From contig JBNLDC010000034.1 in the NCBI GenBank assembly GCA_050304135.1, forward strand, positions 1 to 64,000: DNA of 64,000 bases. Reading direction: 5' to 3'. Shown here piece after piece: positions 34,176 to 43,122 of the stretch. The translations under genes were made by a program, and so were the position numbers. Each line of letters begins with the position of its first letter. The stretch's first letter is position 1. The notes beneath the pieces are model-generated. The model saw only the letters and a list, made by a program, of their open reading frames with translations, did no database searches and was not told where the DNA came from. This DNA is from JAFGNB01 sp050304135. Lineage in GTDB: Bacteria > Fibrobacterota > Chitinivibrionia > Chitinivibrionales > Chitinispirillaceae.

Positions 34176-36014
34176 ATGGGATTTCCATTACGCAGCGCGA
34201 CATCAACACAGGGACGACGTATGGCCGGAGCCCGGAGCCTCTGGCGGGCGAATGGCATGCGCGAGGAGCAGTTCGGTAAACCGGTTATCGCGGTGGTCAA
34301 CTCATTCACCCAGTTTGTCCCCGGGCATGTCCATCTGCATGAAATTGGCCAGAAGGTTAAAAAACTGATTGAAGATCAGGGATGCTTCGCCGCGGAATTC
34401 AACACGATTGCTATTGATGACGGAATCGCGATGGGGCATGGCGGCATGCTGTACTCCCTGCCGTCGCGTGATCTGATTGCCGACAGTGTGGAATATATGG
34501 TCAACGCGCACTGTGCCGATGCGATGGTCTGTATCAGCAATTGCGATAAGATCACTCCCGGAATGCTCATGGCTGCCATGCGGCTCAATATCCCGGCGAT
34601 TTTTGTTTCCGGGGGACCGATGGAAGCGGGGCTGCACAACGGTAAAAAGTATGATCTGGTCGATGCGATGGTTATGGCGGCCGACAACGAGGTTTCCGAC
34701 GAGGAAATCGCGGCGGTTGAAATGGCGGCGTGTCCGGGGTGCGGTTCCTGTTCGGGAATGTTCACCGCCAACTCGATGAACTGTCTCAACGAGGCACTCG
34801 GTCTGGCACTTCCGGGGAACGGGTCGATCGTGGCGACCCACCGCAATCGTCTCTCACTGTTTGAACAGGCGGCGAAACGCATTGTCGAGAATACTGCCGC
34901 TTATTATGAACGCGGTGAAACCTCGGTGTTACCACGCTCAATCGCGACCCGCGCCGCCTTCATCAACGCAATGTCCCTCGACATCGCCATGGGCGGTTCA
35001 ACCAACACGGTACTGCACCTGCTCGCTATTGCGCATGAGGCGGGGGTTGACTTTTCCATGCAGGATATCGATGCACTTTCACGGAAAATACCGGTACTCT
35101 GCAAAGTCGCACCGAGTTCACACTATCATCTTGAAGATGTCAACAGGGCCGGGGGTATTATGGCGATTCTCGGTGAACTGGACCGCTGTGGCCTGCTCGA
35201 TACCTCTGTTCACCGGGTTGACACCGCAACGCTCGCCGAGGCGATCACGGCAAACGATATAACCCTGCCGACCTGTACCGATGCGGCGAAACAGCGCTAC
35301 CGCAGTGCTCCCGGAGGCGGGGGGAGGAATCTTGTGCTCGGATCGCAGGAGACCTATGCCGATCTCGAGACCGAGCGCACCGCCGGGTGCATCCGGGATC
35401 GTGAACACTGCTACATGAAGGACGGCGGGCTTGCGGTGCTCTTCGGTAATATCGCCGAAAAAGGGTGTATCGTAAAAACTGCAGGGGTTGACGAATCGAT
35501 ATTTGTTTTCAGCGGTAAAGCACGGGTTTACAATTCCCAGGATGATGCCTGTGAGGGAATCCTCAATGAAGTGGAATCCGGCGATGTTATCGTCATCCGC
35601 TACGAGGGACCCAAAGGGGGACCCGGTATGCAGGAGATGCTCTATCCGACCTCCTATATAAAATCCCGGCATCTGGGGGCAGCCTGCGCCCTGATCACCG
35701 ACGGCAGGTTCTCCGGAGGAACATCGGGACTCTCAATCGGACACGTTTCACCCGAAGCTGCAGCCGGAGGAGCGATTGCCCTTATCCGTGACGGAGACAC
35801 TATTGACATCAATATTCCCGAACGCAGTATCAACCTGCGGTGCGACAGCAAAGAGATCGCCCGTCGGAGAGCAGAGGAAGATACGAAAGGGAAGGCCGCA
35901 TTCAAGCCGGAAGGCCGTCTGCGCACCGTTTCCCAGGCACTCCGCGCCTATGCCCTGTTTGCCGCTTCGGCCGACAGGGGAGCGGTACGGTTGCTTCCCG
36001 GTGAAGAGGAGTAA
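34176..36014 (+). CDS. ilvD: dihydroxy-acid dehydratase
   Basis: A 612-residue enzyme converting dihydroxy-isovalerate and dihydroxy-methylvalerate to the 2-keto acids in branched-chain amino acid synthesis. The Fe-S cluster ligands appear in SNCDKITPG near residue 124 and CPGCGSCSGMFTANSMNC near 190. The family block GRFSGGTSGLSIGHVSPEAA lies near residue 510. Length and motifs match IlvD rather than phosphogluconate dehydratase. It stands alone; other ilv genes are not in the window. The upstream 300 bases show no obvious attenuator. A ribosome site GGGAG precedes the ATG. Confidence 0.95.
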   Translation: MGFPLRSATSTQGRRMAGARSLWRANGMREEQFGKPVIAVVNSFTQFVPGHVHLHEIGQKVKKLIEDQGCFAAEFNTIAIDDGIAMGHGGMLYSLPSRDLIADSVEYMVNAHCADAMVCISNCDKITPGMLMAAMRLNIPAIFVSGGPMEAGLHNGKKYDLVDAMVMAADNEVSDEEIAAVEMAACPGCGSCSGMFTANSMNCLNEALGLALPGNGSIVATHRNRLSLFEQAAKRIVENTAAYYERGETSVLPRSIATRAAFINAMSLDIAMGGSTNTVLHLLAIAHEAGVDFSMQDIDALSRKIPVLCKVAPSSHYHLEDVNRAGGIMAILGELDRCGLLDTSVHRVDTATLAEAITANDITLPTCTDAAKQRYRSAPGGGGRNLVLGSQETYADLETERTAGCIRDREHCYMKDGGLAVLFGNIAEKGCIVKTAGVDESIFVFSGKARVYNSQDDACEGILNEVESGDVIVIRYEGPKGGPGMQEMLYPTSYIKSRHLGAACALITDGRFSGGTSGLSIGHVSPEAAAGGAIALIRDGDTIDINIPERSINLRCDSKEIARRRAEEDTKGKAAFKPEGRLRTVSQALRAYALFAASADRGAVRLLPGEEE

Positions 36015-36105
36015 ATCCATTCTGTAAATATGTACACTGAACGGCGGTGGTCATGGCAGAGGGTGCTGTCTACGTTGGACCGTGACTGCTGACCGGTAGT
36101 GTCTG

Positions 36106-37095
36106 ATGGCCGATACCAGACACCAACGAGAGAGAAACCAGGTGGACGAAAATACCGTAACAACCGAACCCGGGGGAAAACCGCACAGGGAGCGGATTGT
36201 GGGCAGGATGGTTAATGCCGGCCTGTTCGTAAATGTTCTGCTTGCGGCCGTCAAGGTTTCCATCGGTATACTCGGACACAGTAGAGCACTGCTTGCCGAC
36301 GGTATCAATTCAACCTCCGATGTCGCCTATTATATCGCGGTAAAGATCTTCACCCGCCTTGCAGGAAAACCCGCCGACCGTGAACATCCCTACGGCCATC
36401 ACCAGATGGAGAGCATTGCTGCCGTTGTAATCGGCGCATTCGTCATTACCACCGGCATTGCAATTTTCTGGGATTCAATCAATACCGCTTTCGATCTGCT
36501 GATTAACGGGGGAGAAAAAACACCGAATGGCTTCAGGATCTTCTCGGTGGTTACCGCCTGTGGTACCATTATTACAAAAATAATACTGTTTCTGACGACG
36601 CGGCGTGCGGCACAAGTCACCAGAAACGGGGCGCTGATGGCCTTGGCATATGATCACCGCAACGACATTTTCTCCGCACTCGGTGCAGCAATCGGCATTG
36701 CACTCGGCTGGGTCGGACTTCTCTGGGGAGATCCACTGGCAGGTGCCTGTGTCGCGCTGATTGTAATGAGGACCGGTATTCATATACTGCGGGAATCTTC
36801 GGATGAACTTATGGATACAATCCCCGGCGATGAACTCGAGCAGCAGGTGCGGCGGATTACCGCTGCAGTGAAGGGGGTCGAGGCGATAGAGCACCTCCGG
36901 GCGCATCGGTTCGGACCCTATTTCGTGGTCAACATCACCATTGGTGTTGATGGAACTATGTCGGTTGCGGAGGGAGACCGCATTGCCACCGAGGTTGAGC
37001 AGTCACTGCGCAGCGGGATTGAACTCTGTAAAACCATCTATGTCCACTTCCATCCGACATCCAGGAGCCATTCGGTGGACCGCGTTATACCTTGA
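36106..37095 (+). CDS. cation diffusion facilitator (metal efflux)
   Basis: A 329-residue inner-membrane metal/proton antiporter. Six membrane helices are visible. The metal site motifs are ADGINSTSD in helix 2 and DHRNDIFSA in helix 5. Having Asp instead of His at the first position points to the manganese- or iron-type group rather than zinc. The cytosolic C-terminal domain runs from about 230 (HLRAHRFGPYFVVNITIGVD). An N-terminal tail of about 30 polar residues is longer than usual, so the real start may be at a GTG near 36142. Confidence 0.85.
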   Translation: MADTRHQRERNQVDENTVTTEPGGKPHRERIVGRMVNAGLFVNVLLAAVKVSIGILGHSRALLADGINSTSDVAYYIAVKIFTRLAGKPADREHPYGHHQMESIAAVVIGAFVITTGIAIFWDSINTAFDLLINGGEKTPNGFRIFSVVTACGTIITKIILFLTTRRAAQVTRNGALMALAYDHRNDIFSALGAAIGIALGWVGLLWGDPLAGACVALIVMRTGIHILRESSDELMDTIPGDELEQQVRRITAAVKGVEAIEHLRAHRFGPYFVVNITIGVDGTMSVAEGDRIATEVEQSLRSGIELCKTIYVHFHPTSRSHSVDRVIP

Positions 37096-37403
37096 ATTGA
37101 TTGACAGTAAACAACTCCGTCCAAAGCGGCACAATAGAAACGGTGCTGTATGCACTGGATTCCAACCGTTTAAAGAATGATTAATGACACTGGGCGTAGT
37201 TGTTTCCTCATTCCATTACAACGACTACTGACAGTTTATACATTACTTATATTGCCTTGTATTGAACGATTATGCCGCTTTCTTTCACTAAAACTGCTGA
37301 AATACAGTCGGGAACAGTTTCAGTGACGCATAGAGCGGCAACGAAAAGGAGGAGTTTCTGACACACGATTGCGTACCATTCTACTTCCGGGGAGTAGTTC
37401 CAG
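37096..37403. other. intergenic region before the GH8 gene
   Basis: About 300 AT-leaning bases with no open frame of note. A GGGGAG ribosome site lies 9 nt before the GH8 ATG. No clear promoter pair is seen. Confidence 0.4.
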
Positions 37404-39851
37404 ATGTTTCAATCATTAGGTAGAGTCCCTTTTTTCGTACTTTTCTTTTGTTTATACGCTTCTGCAACAATTTTACCCTATCCCTCAATGTTGCCTGCTG
37501 TCTCGGCAAATTATGACACCATTCTGGTAAAAACCTGGGAAGGTATTAAAAAAAGAATGGTGGACGGCTATGAAATTCCCCTGGTGCATCGTCCCCGATC
37601 GGAAGAACCATACGATGCAGTATCGGAGGGGGTTGGCTACGGCATGCTTCTGGCACTCTATTGCAATGATCAGGCCTACTTCAACAAAATATGGGGTGCC
37701 GGCGAGCAGTACATGTGGGATGATAACGGAAAATGCTACAACTGGCGGGTCAGCCGGGATGGTACGGTTATCGGGTCCGGACCGGCAAGCGATGCGGAAC
37801 AGGATATCGCGCTGGCGCTCATTTTTGCTGATGCACTCGTGAAAAAAGGTACCTGGCAGTCCTTTACCAGCCCGAAAGGGGCCGATTATGCCACGCGGGC
37901 CCAGTCGATTATCAACAGTTTCTGGGGAAATCTTATCGAAGAAGGAAAATATCTGCGACCCGGTGCACAGTGGGGCGGAAAAGCATTTGTCAATCCCGGG
38001 TATTTCGCACCGGCGTTTTACCGGGTATTCGATGAGTTCGAACAGGAGGATCACAATTGGGATACGGTTATCGACCAGTGTTATCAGATCGTGAGTGTCT
38101 CTCCCGGTTATTCCCTGGGGTTGGTACCGGACTGGATGCAGCCTGACGGAAACTTTGCCGGGGAGGATCAGCTCGGTTATAATGCATATGCCGGCGGAAA
38201 ATACATGTACAAGGATGCAATTCGAACACTCTGGCGCCTGTCGACCGATTACCTCTGGTATGGTGAACCGCGTGCCAAAAAATACTGCGAACAGGCGTTC
38301 GCCTTTATAAAAGAACCGTCGAAGGCCAATTTTTTTCAGATGGACGGCAGCGCGGTTGACGAGACGTTTGAACTCGGCAACGGAGTTACCCGTCCACGGA
38401 CTGAACACAGCCAGTTGACGGTGAGTATGTGGGCGACTGCCGTTATGGCTGCCGCCGGTGCCGAGGGCTGCGACCCTTTCAGCGAGGAACTACTCTCCTT
38501 CTACACTCCTGGTGCAGATTTCTGGGGAAAGCCGACGGATGAAAACGGGGAGGATACCCTTCATAATGAAATGTACTTTGAACAGTTTCTTGCATGGTTC
38601 GGTGCGTCGCTCATTTCGGGCGTATTTACCAATCTCTGGGAAGATTTCAAGGATGAAAACCCGGAAGTAGCCGTCGCATTCGTTGGTACTCCCAAGGCCG
38701 AACCATTTGATATCGATGCGTCAAAACAACCACTTGAAATATCCGCACGGTTTACAAAAAGTGCCCGCTGGACGGTATCCATGCAGCACCGAACCATTGA
38801 TTCAGCTTCGTTGCAGTGGACCGGGAGTGACACCACTATCGCCATCCAGTGGAGCGGAACCTCGCCTGCGGGAGGTGCGATGCCGCAGGGTGCATACGAC
38901 ATCACTATAACCGCCCGGGGAATTAAAGAACCATTTCAGACCGTAGTATGGCTTGGCCGCGTGCGTGACCTGAAATCCGGCAACCGGTTGATCATCGATG
39001 ATTTTGAGGATGGTGATCTGCGCCCCTATTTCGGGCTTTCCTGGGGATATTACACCGAGAAGGACGACGGGAAAAACGGATTGACCTCCATAAAACAGTT
39101 CAAGGTAATTCAGGAGGGCGGGAAACCTGCGCTTGTCTGGGGATTCCGCCTTGACGGGAGTCAGCAGATCGGTTTCAACCCGTACGGGGCGTTGCAATGG
39201 TCGTGTGCCACAGGAGAGGGAACGTTTTCGCTTGCCGGACTTGATACACTGATTTTTTCAGCAAAAGCGGCTTCGCAGTTGAAAGTTTCCGTTCAGTTCA
39301 TTACCAGTGACATCGGGGATTATACCTTTTTTGAGGATTCCGTCACCCTTGAAACAACAATGAAAGAGTTCCGGCTGCCGGTGAGCGAGTTCAGGCAGCG
39401 GTTAAACGGCAGTGGCCGGGATCTTGATCTCTCGAAATGCACGGCAATCCGGTTTCAGGTGCAGGATGTGGATGGTACCGAAAATGAGATTATACTGCAG
39501 CAGATGCTGGTAAGTGGCACTCCGGCTTCTCAATACGTCTCACCGCCCGCCTATATACCACCGGAACCGGGTATCGGTATTAAAGCAACCCGCCGCGGCA
39601 GGACCGGAATGTTGCAGTATATACCTTCCGAACGGTCGGTACAGTTTAACCTTCCTTCGGCCGAAAGTCCGACGGTGCTGAATATTTTTTCGGTCAGCGG
39701 ATGCAGGGTTGCCTCTTTGCCGCTCTCGAAAGAGGGACGGGCGGTCTGGCATTACACTGACGGCAGGGGGAACAGGGTCCGGCCGGGAATTTACTGCGTA
39801 GTGAGCAGTCCCGCAGGGTCGCGGATGAGTCGTACGATTTACTGCAGATAG
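37404..39851 (+). CDS. secreted multidomain GH8 glucanase
   Basis: An 815-residue exoenzyme. The signal peptide is residues 1-21. The GH8 domain spans about 25-420. The general acid is Glu75 in SEGVGYGML, and ASDAEQDIALAL (128-139) matches the family signature except for one Glu where Asp is usual. GH8 enzymes cut beta-1,4 links in cellulose, mixed-linkage glucan, xylan or chitosan. Residues 430-520 form an Ig-like segment. Residues 525-705 (IIDDFEDGDLRPYFG onward) resemble a CBM11-like jelly roll. The last 75 residues (LNIFSVSGCRV, RPGIYCVV) look like a surface-sorting or FlgD-type Ig module. Substrate fits the nearby esterases but is not determined. Confidence 0.85.
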   Translation: MFQSLGRVPFFVLFFCLYASATILPYPSMLPAVSANYDTILVKTWEGIKKRMVDGYEIPLVHRPRSEEPYDAVSEGVGYGMLLALYCNDQAYFNKIWGAGEQYMWDDNGKCYNWRVSRDGTVIGSGPASDAEQDIALALIFADALVKKGTWQSFTSPKGADYATRAQSIINSFWGNLIEEGKYLRPGAQWGGKAFVNPGYFAPAFYRVFDEFEQEDHNWDTVIDQCYQIVSVSPGYSLGLVPDWMQPDGNFAGEDQLGYNAYAGGKYMYKDAIRTLWRLSTDYLWYGEPRAKKYCEQAFAFIKEPSKANFFQMDGSAVDETFELGNGVTRPRTEHSQLTVSMWATAVMAAAGAEGCDPFSEELLSFYTPGADFWGKPTDENGEDTLHNEMYFEQFLAWFGASLISGVFTNLWEDFKDENPEVAVAFVGTPKAEPFDIDASKQPLEISARFTKSARWTVSMQHRTIDSASLQWTGSDTTIAIQWSGTSPAGGAMPQGAYDITITARGIKEPFQTVVWLGRVRDLKSGNRLIIDDFEDGDLRPYFGLSWGYYTEKDDGKNGLTSIKQFKVIQEGGKPALVWGFRLDGSQQIGFNPYGALQWSCATGEGTFSLAGLDTLIFSAKAASQLKVSVQFITSDIGDYTFFEDSVTLETTMKEFRLPVSEFRQRLNGSGRDLDLSKCTAIRFQVQDVDGTENEIILQQMLVSGTPASQYVSPPAYIPPEPGIGIKATRRGRTGMLQYIPSERSVQFNLPSAESPTVLNIFSVSGCRVASLPLSKEGRAVWHYTDGRGNRVRPGIYCVVSSPAGSRMSRTIYCR

Positions 39852-39871
39852 GCTGGCCGCCGATTACACTA

Positions 39872-40108
39872 TCAACCTGCGTTCGGACACCCTCCGCCGC
39901 TGCTGCAGGACGCGGCACCCGGGCAGCCTGATGCACCGCATGGAGTGCTCTGACTTCCCCCCATGGCAATACTGCCGATCGCCGACATCAGTTTTTCCGT
40001 AGAGAATGTTCCGCATTTCGGACAGGGAATTTTTTTATCGCGATCTCCTTGCACCAGTTCTTCGAATTTGTAATCACATGAGCTGCAGTAATATTCAAAA
40101 ATAGGCAT
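39872..40108 (-). CDS. FmdB-type zinc-ribbon regulatory protein
   Basis: A 78-residue protein starting MPIFEYYCSSC, the classic FmdB/zinc-ribbon start, with the second pair in CPKCG. The tail (GGSQSTPCGASGCPG, then a Gly/Cys-rich end) is typical of this family. The ATG at 40108 is chosen because GAGGAG lies just upstream. The function of these proteins is poorly known; some were named for formamidase regulation. Converges with the GH8 gene. Confidence 0.85.
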   Translation of the reverse strand: MPIFEYYCSSCDYKFEELVQGDRDKKIPCPKCGTFSTEKLMSAIGSIAMGGSQSTPCGASGCPGAASCSSGGGCPNAG

Positions 40109-40300
40109 CAGTTCTCCTCTGTATGGTTTATTGCCCTCAACACACTCAAAATATACCAATTCGATCAGCTGCAGAACCATTTTATTGTACTCCTGCCGGT
40201 AATATGGCCGCCTGATCTGACGTCGTAGATGTATTTTTGATGCCGGAATGTACTTCTCTATTGAAATTCAACGCCAGTCATACTGAAATGGAATGAAACG

Positions 40301-42832
40301 ATGAGCGCTTCGCTACAGCAGATTATTGAAACACGACTGTTACCCCATGTGCAGAAACCGATGCGGTATGCGGGAGGGGAGATCAACTCCGTCCGGAAGG
40401 ACCTGACTGCGGTTGCGGTTCATGGCGTTCTCTGTTTTCCCGATCTGTATGATATCGGCATGTCGCATACCGGACTGCAGATTCTTTATCACATCGTCAA
40501 TGCACGTCCCTCCTGGGCACTCTCCCGCTGTTTTCATCCGTGGCTTGATGCTGAAGCGATCATGCGCCGGGAGGAAATTCCGCTCTACTCCCTCGAATAT
40601 TTTTTGCCGGTTCGCGAGGCGGACTGGATCGGTTTTTCGGTACAGTATGAGCTGCATTTTACCAATATCGTCAATATGCTTGACCTCGCCGCAGGGATCG
40701 CACCACGGCGCAAAGATCGTCATGAGAGTGATCCCCTCATTATTGCCGGGGGACCATGTGTCGGCAACCCTGAGCCGCTTGCGCCATTTGTCGATGTGTT
40801 TGTTATTGGTGATGGTGAAGTGGTGTTGCAGGATATTATTGAAGTGATCGAAGATGCAAAAGCAAACGGTATTCCCCGAAGTACCGTGCTTGATCGCATT
40901 GCTGCACTACAGGGGACCTATCTTCCGGGCAGGGTTTCCGTTGCGACCGACGGACCGTTTCTCGTTCCGGGTACGCCACAGGAAAAACCGACCACCGCAG
41001 CGAAAATTCCCCTGCTCGACGACCAATTCTACCCGGAAAAACCGGTGGTACCGCTGATAGAGGTGGTACACCGCAGGCTCGCTGTGGAGGTGATGCGTGG
41101 ATGCACCCGTGGATGCCGGTTCTGCAGCGCCGGAATGTACTACCGTCCGGTACGGGAACGTGCGCCGGAAGCAGTGCGGCGGCAGATTGAGAGCGGCATT
41201 GCGGCCACCGGCTGGGATGAGGTGGGGCTGTTGAGTCTGTCAACTGCCGATTACTCCTCGTTTCCCACACTGCTTGAGGAACTGCAGCAGGTGAAGGCGG
41301 CGTACCCGGTCTCCTGTTCACTGCCCTCTACCCGGCTTGATGCACTTGGGAGCGGTGATCTTGATCTGCTGGAACGGGTGTCGTCAATCTCTTCTTTTAC
41401 CATTGCCCCCGAAGCGGGAAGTGAACGGCTCCGCCGCGCCATCAACAAAGATTTTACCGATGCGACAATATTCGAGGCTGTGTCCATACTTATGAAACGT
41501 AATGTGCAGACCCTGAAACTGTACTTTATGATCGGTCTTCCCACCGAATCGCAGAAGGATGTTGAGGCCATAGTTACCCTGGTGACGAGAATCGCCGGAA
41601 TAGTACGATCTGTTTCCGGGCGTCGTAAAATCAATGTGGCAATTTCACCGTTCTCGCCCAAACCGCATACTCCTTTTGAGCGTGAAGCTATGGATACCAC
41701 CTCTGTACTGCTTGAAAAAAGCAGTTTTATCAAGCAGCAGCTCCGAACGCTTAAAAATGTGAAGGTTAACTACCGTAATCCACAGCAGACTCTGCTCGAG
41801 ACACTGATGGCGCGGGGAGACCGGCAGGTCGGGGAGCTGGTCTATCGGGCGTGGCAACAGGGAGCGCGGTTCGACGGCTGGGATGAATGCTTCAATCTGC
41901 AGCGCTGGGAGGAATGTGCGAAAGAACTGTCACTTCAGTTTGAACCATATCTCAGACAAATCCCCGCGGAGCAGCTATTGCCCTGGGCAGGAGTGACCAC
42001 CGGGGTAACACCAGAATATCTTGCGGCGGAACGGAAACGGGCATTCGAAGCTGAGCCGACGGTTGACTGCAGAGAAGGGGCGTGCACCGGGTGCGGCGTA
42101 TGCGATCCTGAGTTGCAACCGGTTTTTGTGACTTCCACAACGTCTACCGCATCCGCTGCTATCACTGTGGCAAAACGAAACCGGACAAGTGACGAGACGT
42201 TTCGTTACCGGTTTTACTATCAGAAAAAAGGTCTGATGCGGTTTCTGGGACATCTGGACATGGTGGCTGTTTTTCACCGTGCATGTCTTATGGCACGACT
42301 CCCGGTCGCCTATACACAGGGGTACAATCCGCATCCCCGTATCGCGTTTGGTCCACCCCTGCCGTTTGGTGTTTCCGGGGAGGAAGAGGCGTTTGATATG
42401 GTTACCACCCTGCACTTCAACATGGATCCACTCTCCATGAACCGGTGGCTGCCCGATACCTTGCAGATACAACGGTACGAAGAAATACCGGCTGCGACCG
42501 CATCGCTCAACAGTTCAATAACATCGGCAGTGTATCGTTTCCGCCTGCCCTCAATGGTTTCCCGTGATGAACTCGATGAACGCATATCTGCGCTTCTCAG
42601 ACACAATGAGTTGATTATCACTGTTGAGAAAAAGGGAAAATCCATTCAAAAGGATATTCGTGCCGGAATTCTTGAAGCTATGCTTTCAGACAGTGTTCAG
42701 GCCGGTTTCTCTGCACAGTTGGCCATGAATTCGAGCGCGGGGTGCAAGCCCTCGGAGTTACTTGGTGCACTTGGTTATGCGACAATCCTCCCATTGGCAG
42801 GTATCACACGGGTGAAATGTTTGATTGGATAG
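40301..42832 (+). CDS. radical SAM protein, TIGR03960 and TIGR03936 (DUF2344) fused
   Basis: An 843-residue protein. The first 570 residues are a B12-binding-like plus radical SAM domain with the cluster motif CTRGCRFC near residue 268. A ferredoxin-like turn (CREGACTGCGVC) lies near 590-602. The C-terminal 220 residues (KKGLMRFLGHLDMVAVFHRA, YTQGYNPHPRIAFGPPLP) are the DUF2344 domain, which in many bacteria is a separate gene next door. The reaction is unknown. In other genomes these genes lie beside RNase G and ribosomal protein L21; here neither is adjacent. Confidence 0.9.
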   Translation: MSASLQQIIETRLLPHVQKPMRYAGGEINSVRKDLTAVAVHGVLCFPDLYDIGMSHTGLQILYHIVNARPSWALSRCFHPWLDAEAIMRREEIPLYSLEYFLPVREADWIGFSVQYELHFTNIVNMLDLAAGIAPRRKDRHESDPLIIAGGPCVGNPEPLAPFVDVFVIGDGEVVLQDIIEVIEDAKANGIPRSTVLDRIAALQGTYLPGRVSVATDGPFLVPGTPQEKPTTAAKIPLLDDQFYPEKPVVPLIEVVHRRLAVEVMRGCTRGCRFCSAGMYYRPVRERAPEAVRRQIESGIAATGWDEVGLLSLSTADYSSFPTLLEELQQVKAAYPVSCSLPSTRLDALGSGDLDLLERVSSISSFTIAPEAGSERLRRAINKDFTDATIFEAVSILMKRNVQTLKLYFMIGLPTESQKDVEAIVTLVTRIAGIVRSVSGRRKINVAISPFSPKPHTPFEREAMDTTSVLLEKSSFIKQQLRTLKNVKVNYRNPQQTLLETLMARGDRQVGELVYRAWQQGARFDGWDECFNLQRWEECAKELSLQFEPYLRQIPAEQLLPWAGVTTGVTPEYLAAERKRAFEAEPTVDCREGACTGCGVCDPELQPVFVTSTTSTASAAITVAKRNRTSDETFRYRFYYQKKGLMRFLGHLDMVAVFHRACLMARLPVAYTQGYNPHPRIAFGPPLPFGVSGEEEAFDMVTTLHFNMDPLSMNRWLPDTLQIQRYEEIPAATASLNSSITSAVYRFRLPSMVSRDELDERISALLRHNELIITVEKKGKSIQKDIRAGILEAMLSDSVQAGFSAQLAMNSSAGCKPSELLGALGYATILPLAGITRVKCLIG

Positions 42833-43122
42833 GTGCATTGTTTTCCAAATGGTAGCGATGGTTGTCGGGTACAGTCAGGGTGTCGATTCCAGAAAAACAA
42901 CTATCCGTTTTTTGAGCACAGTTTTTGCAATTGTAGAATTGCAACAGCAATGTGCTGATTGGTGGTGTATTGATAGACACGGTGGTCTTGCTTTGGTTGT
43001 TCAATAACGTTTGTTTTGCAGCATAACAATCAAAACCGCATAACAGAATAAAGAAAAGCGAGACTGCATTTTACCTCCGGATTACCAGTCGGATCAGAAT
43101 CCGGGATAGCATCGAAGACGAA

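Noticed and set aside
34302..34841. 179-codon frame opposite ilvD
   Set aside because: Shadow of a highly conserved gene; no start signals.
37485..38408. 307-codon frame opposite the GH8 gene
   Set aside because: Antisense to the catalytic domain and without protein-family features.
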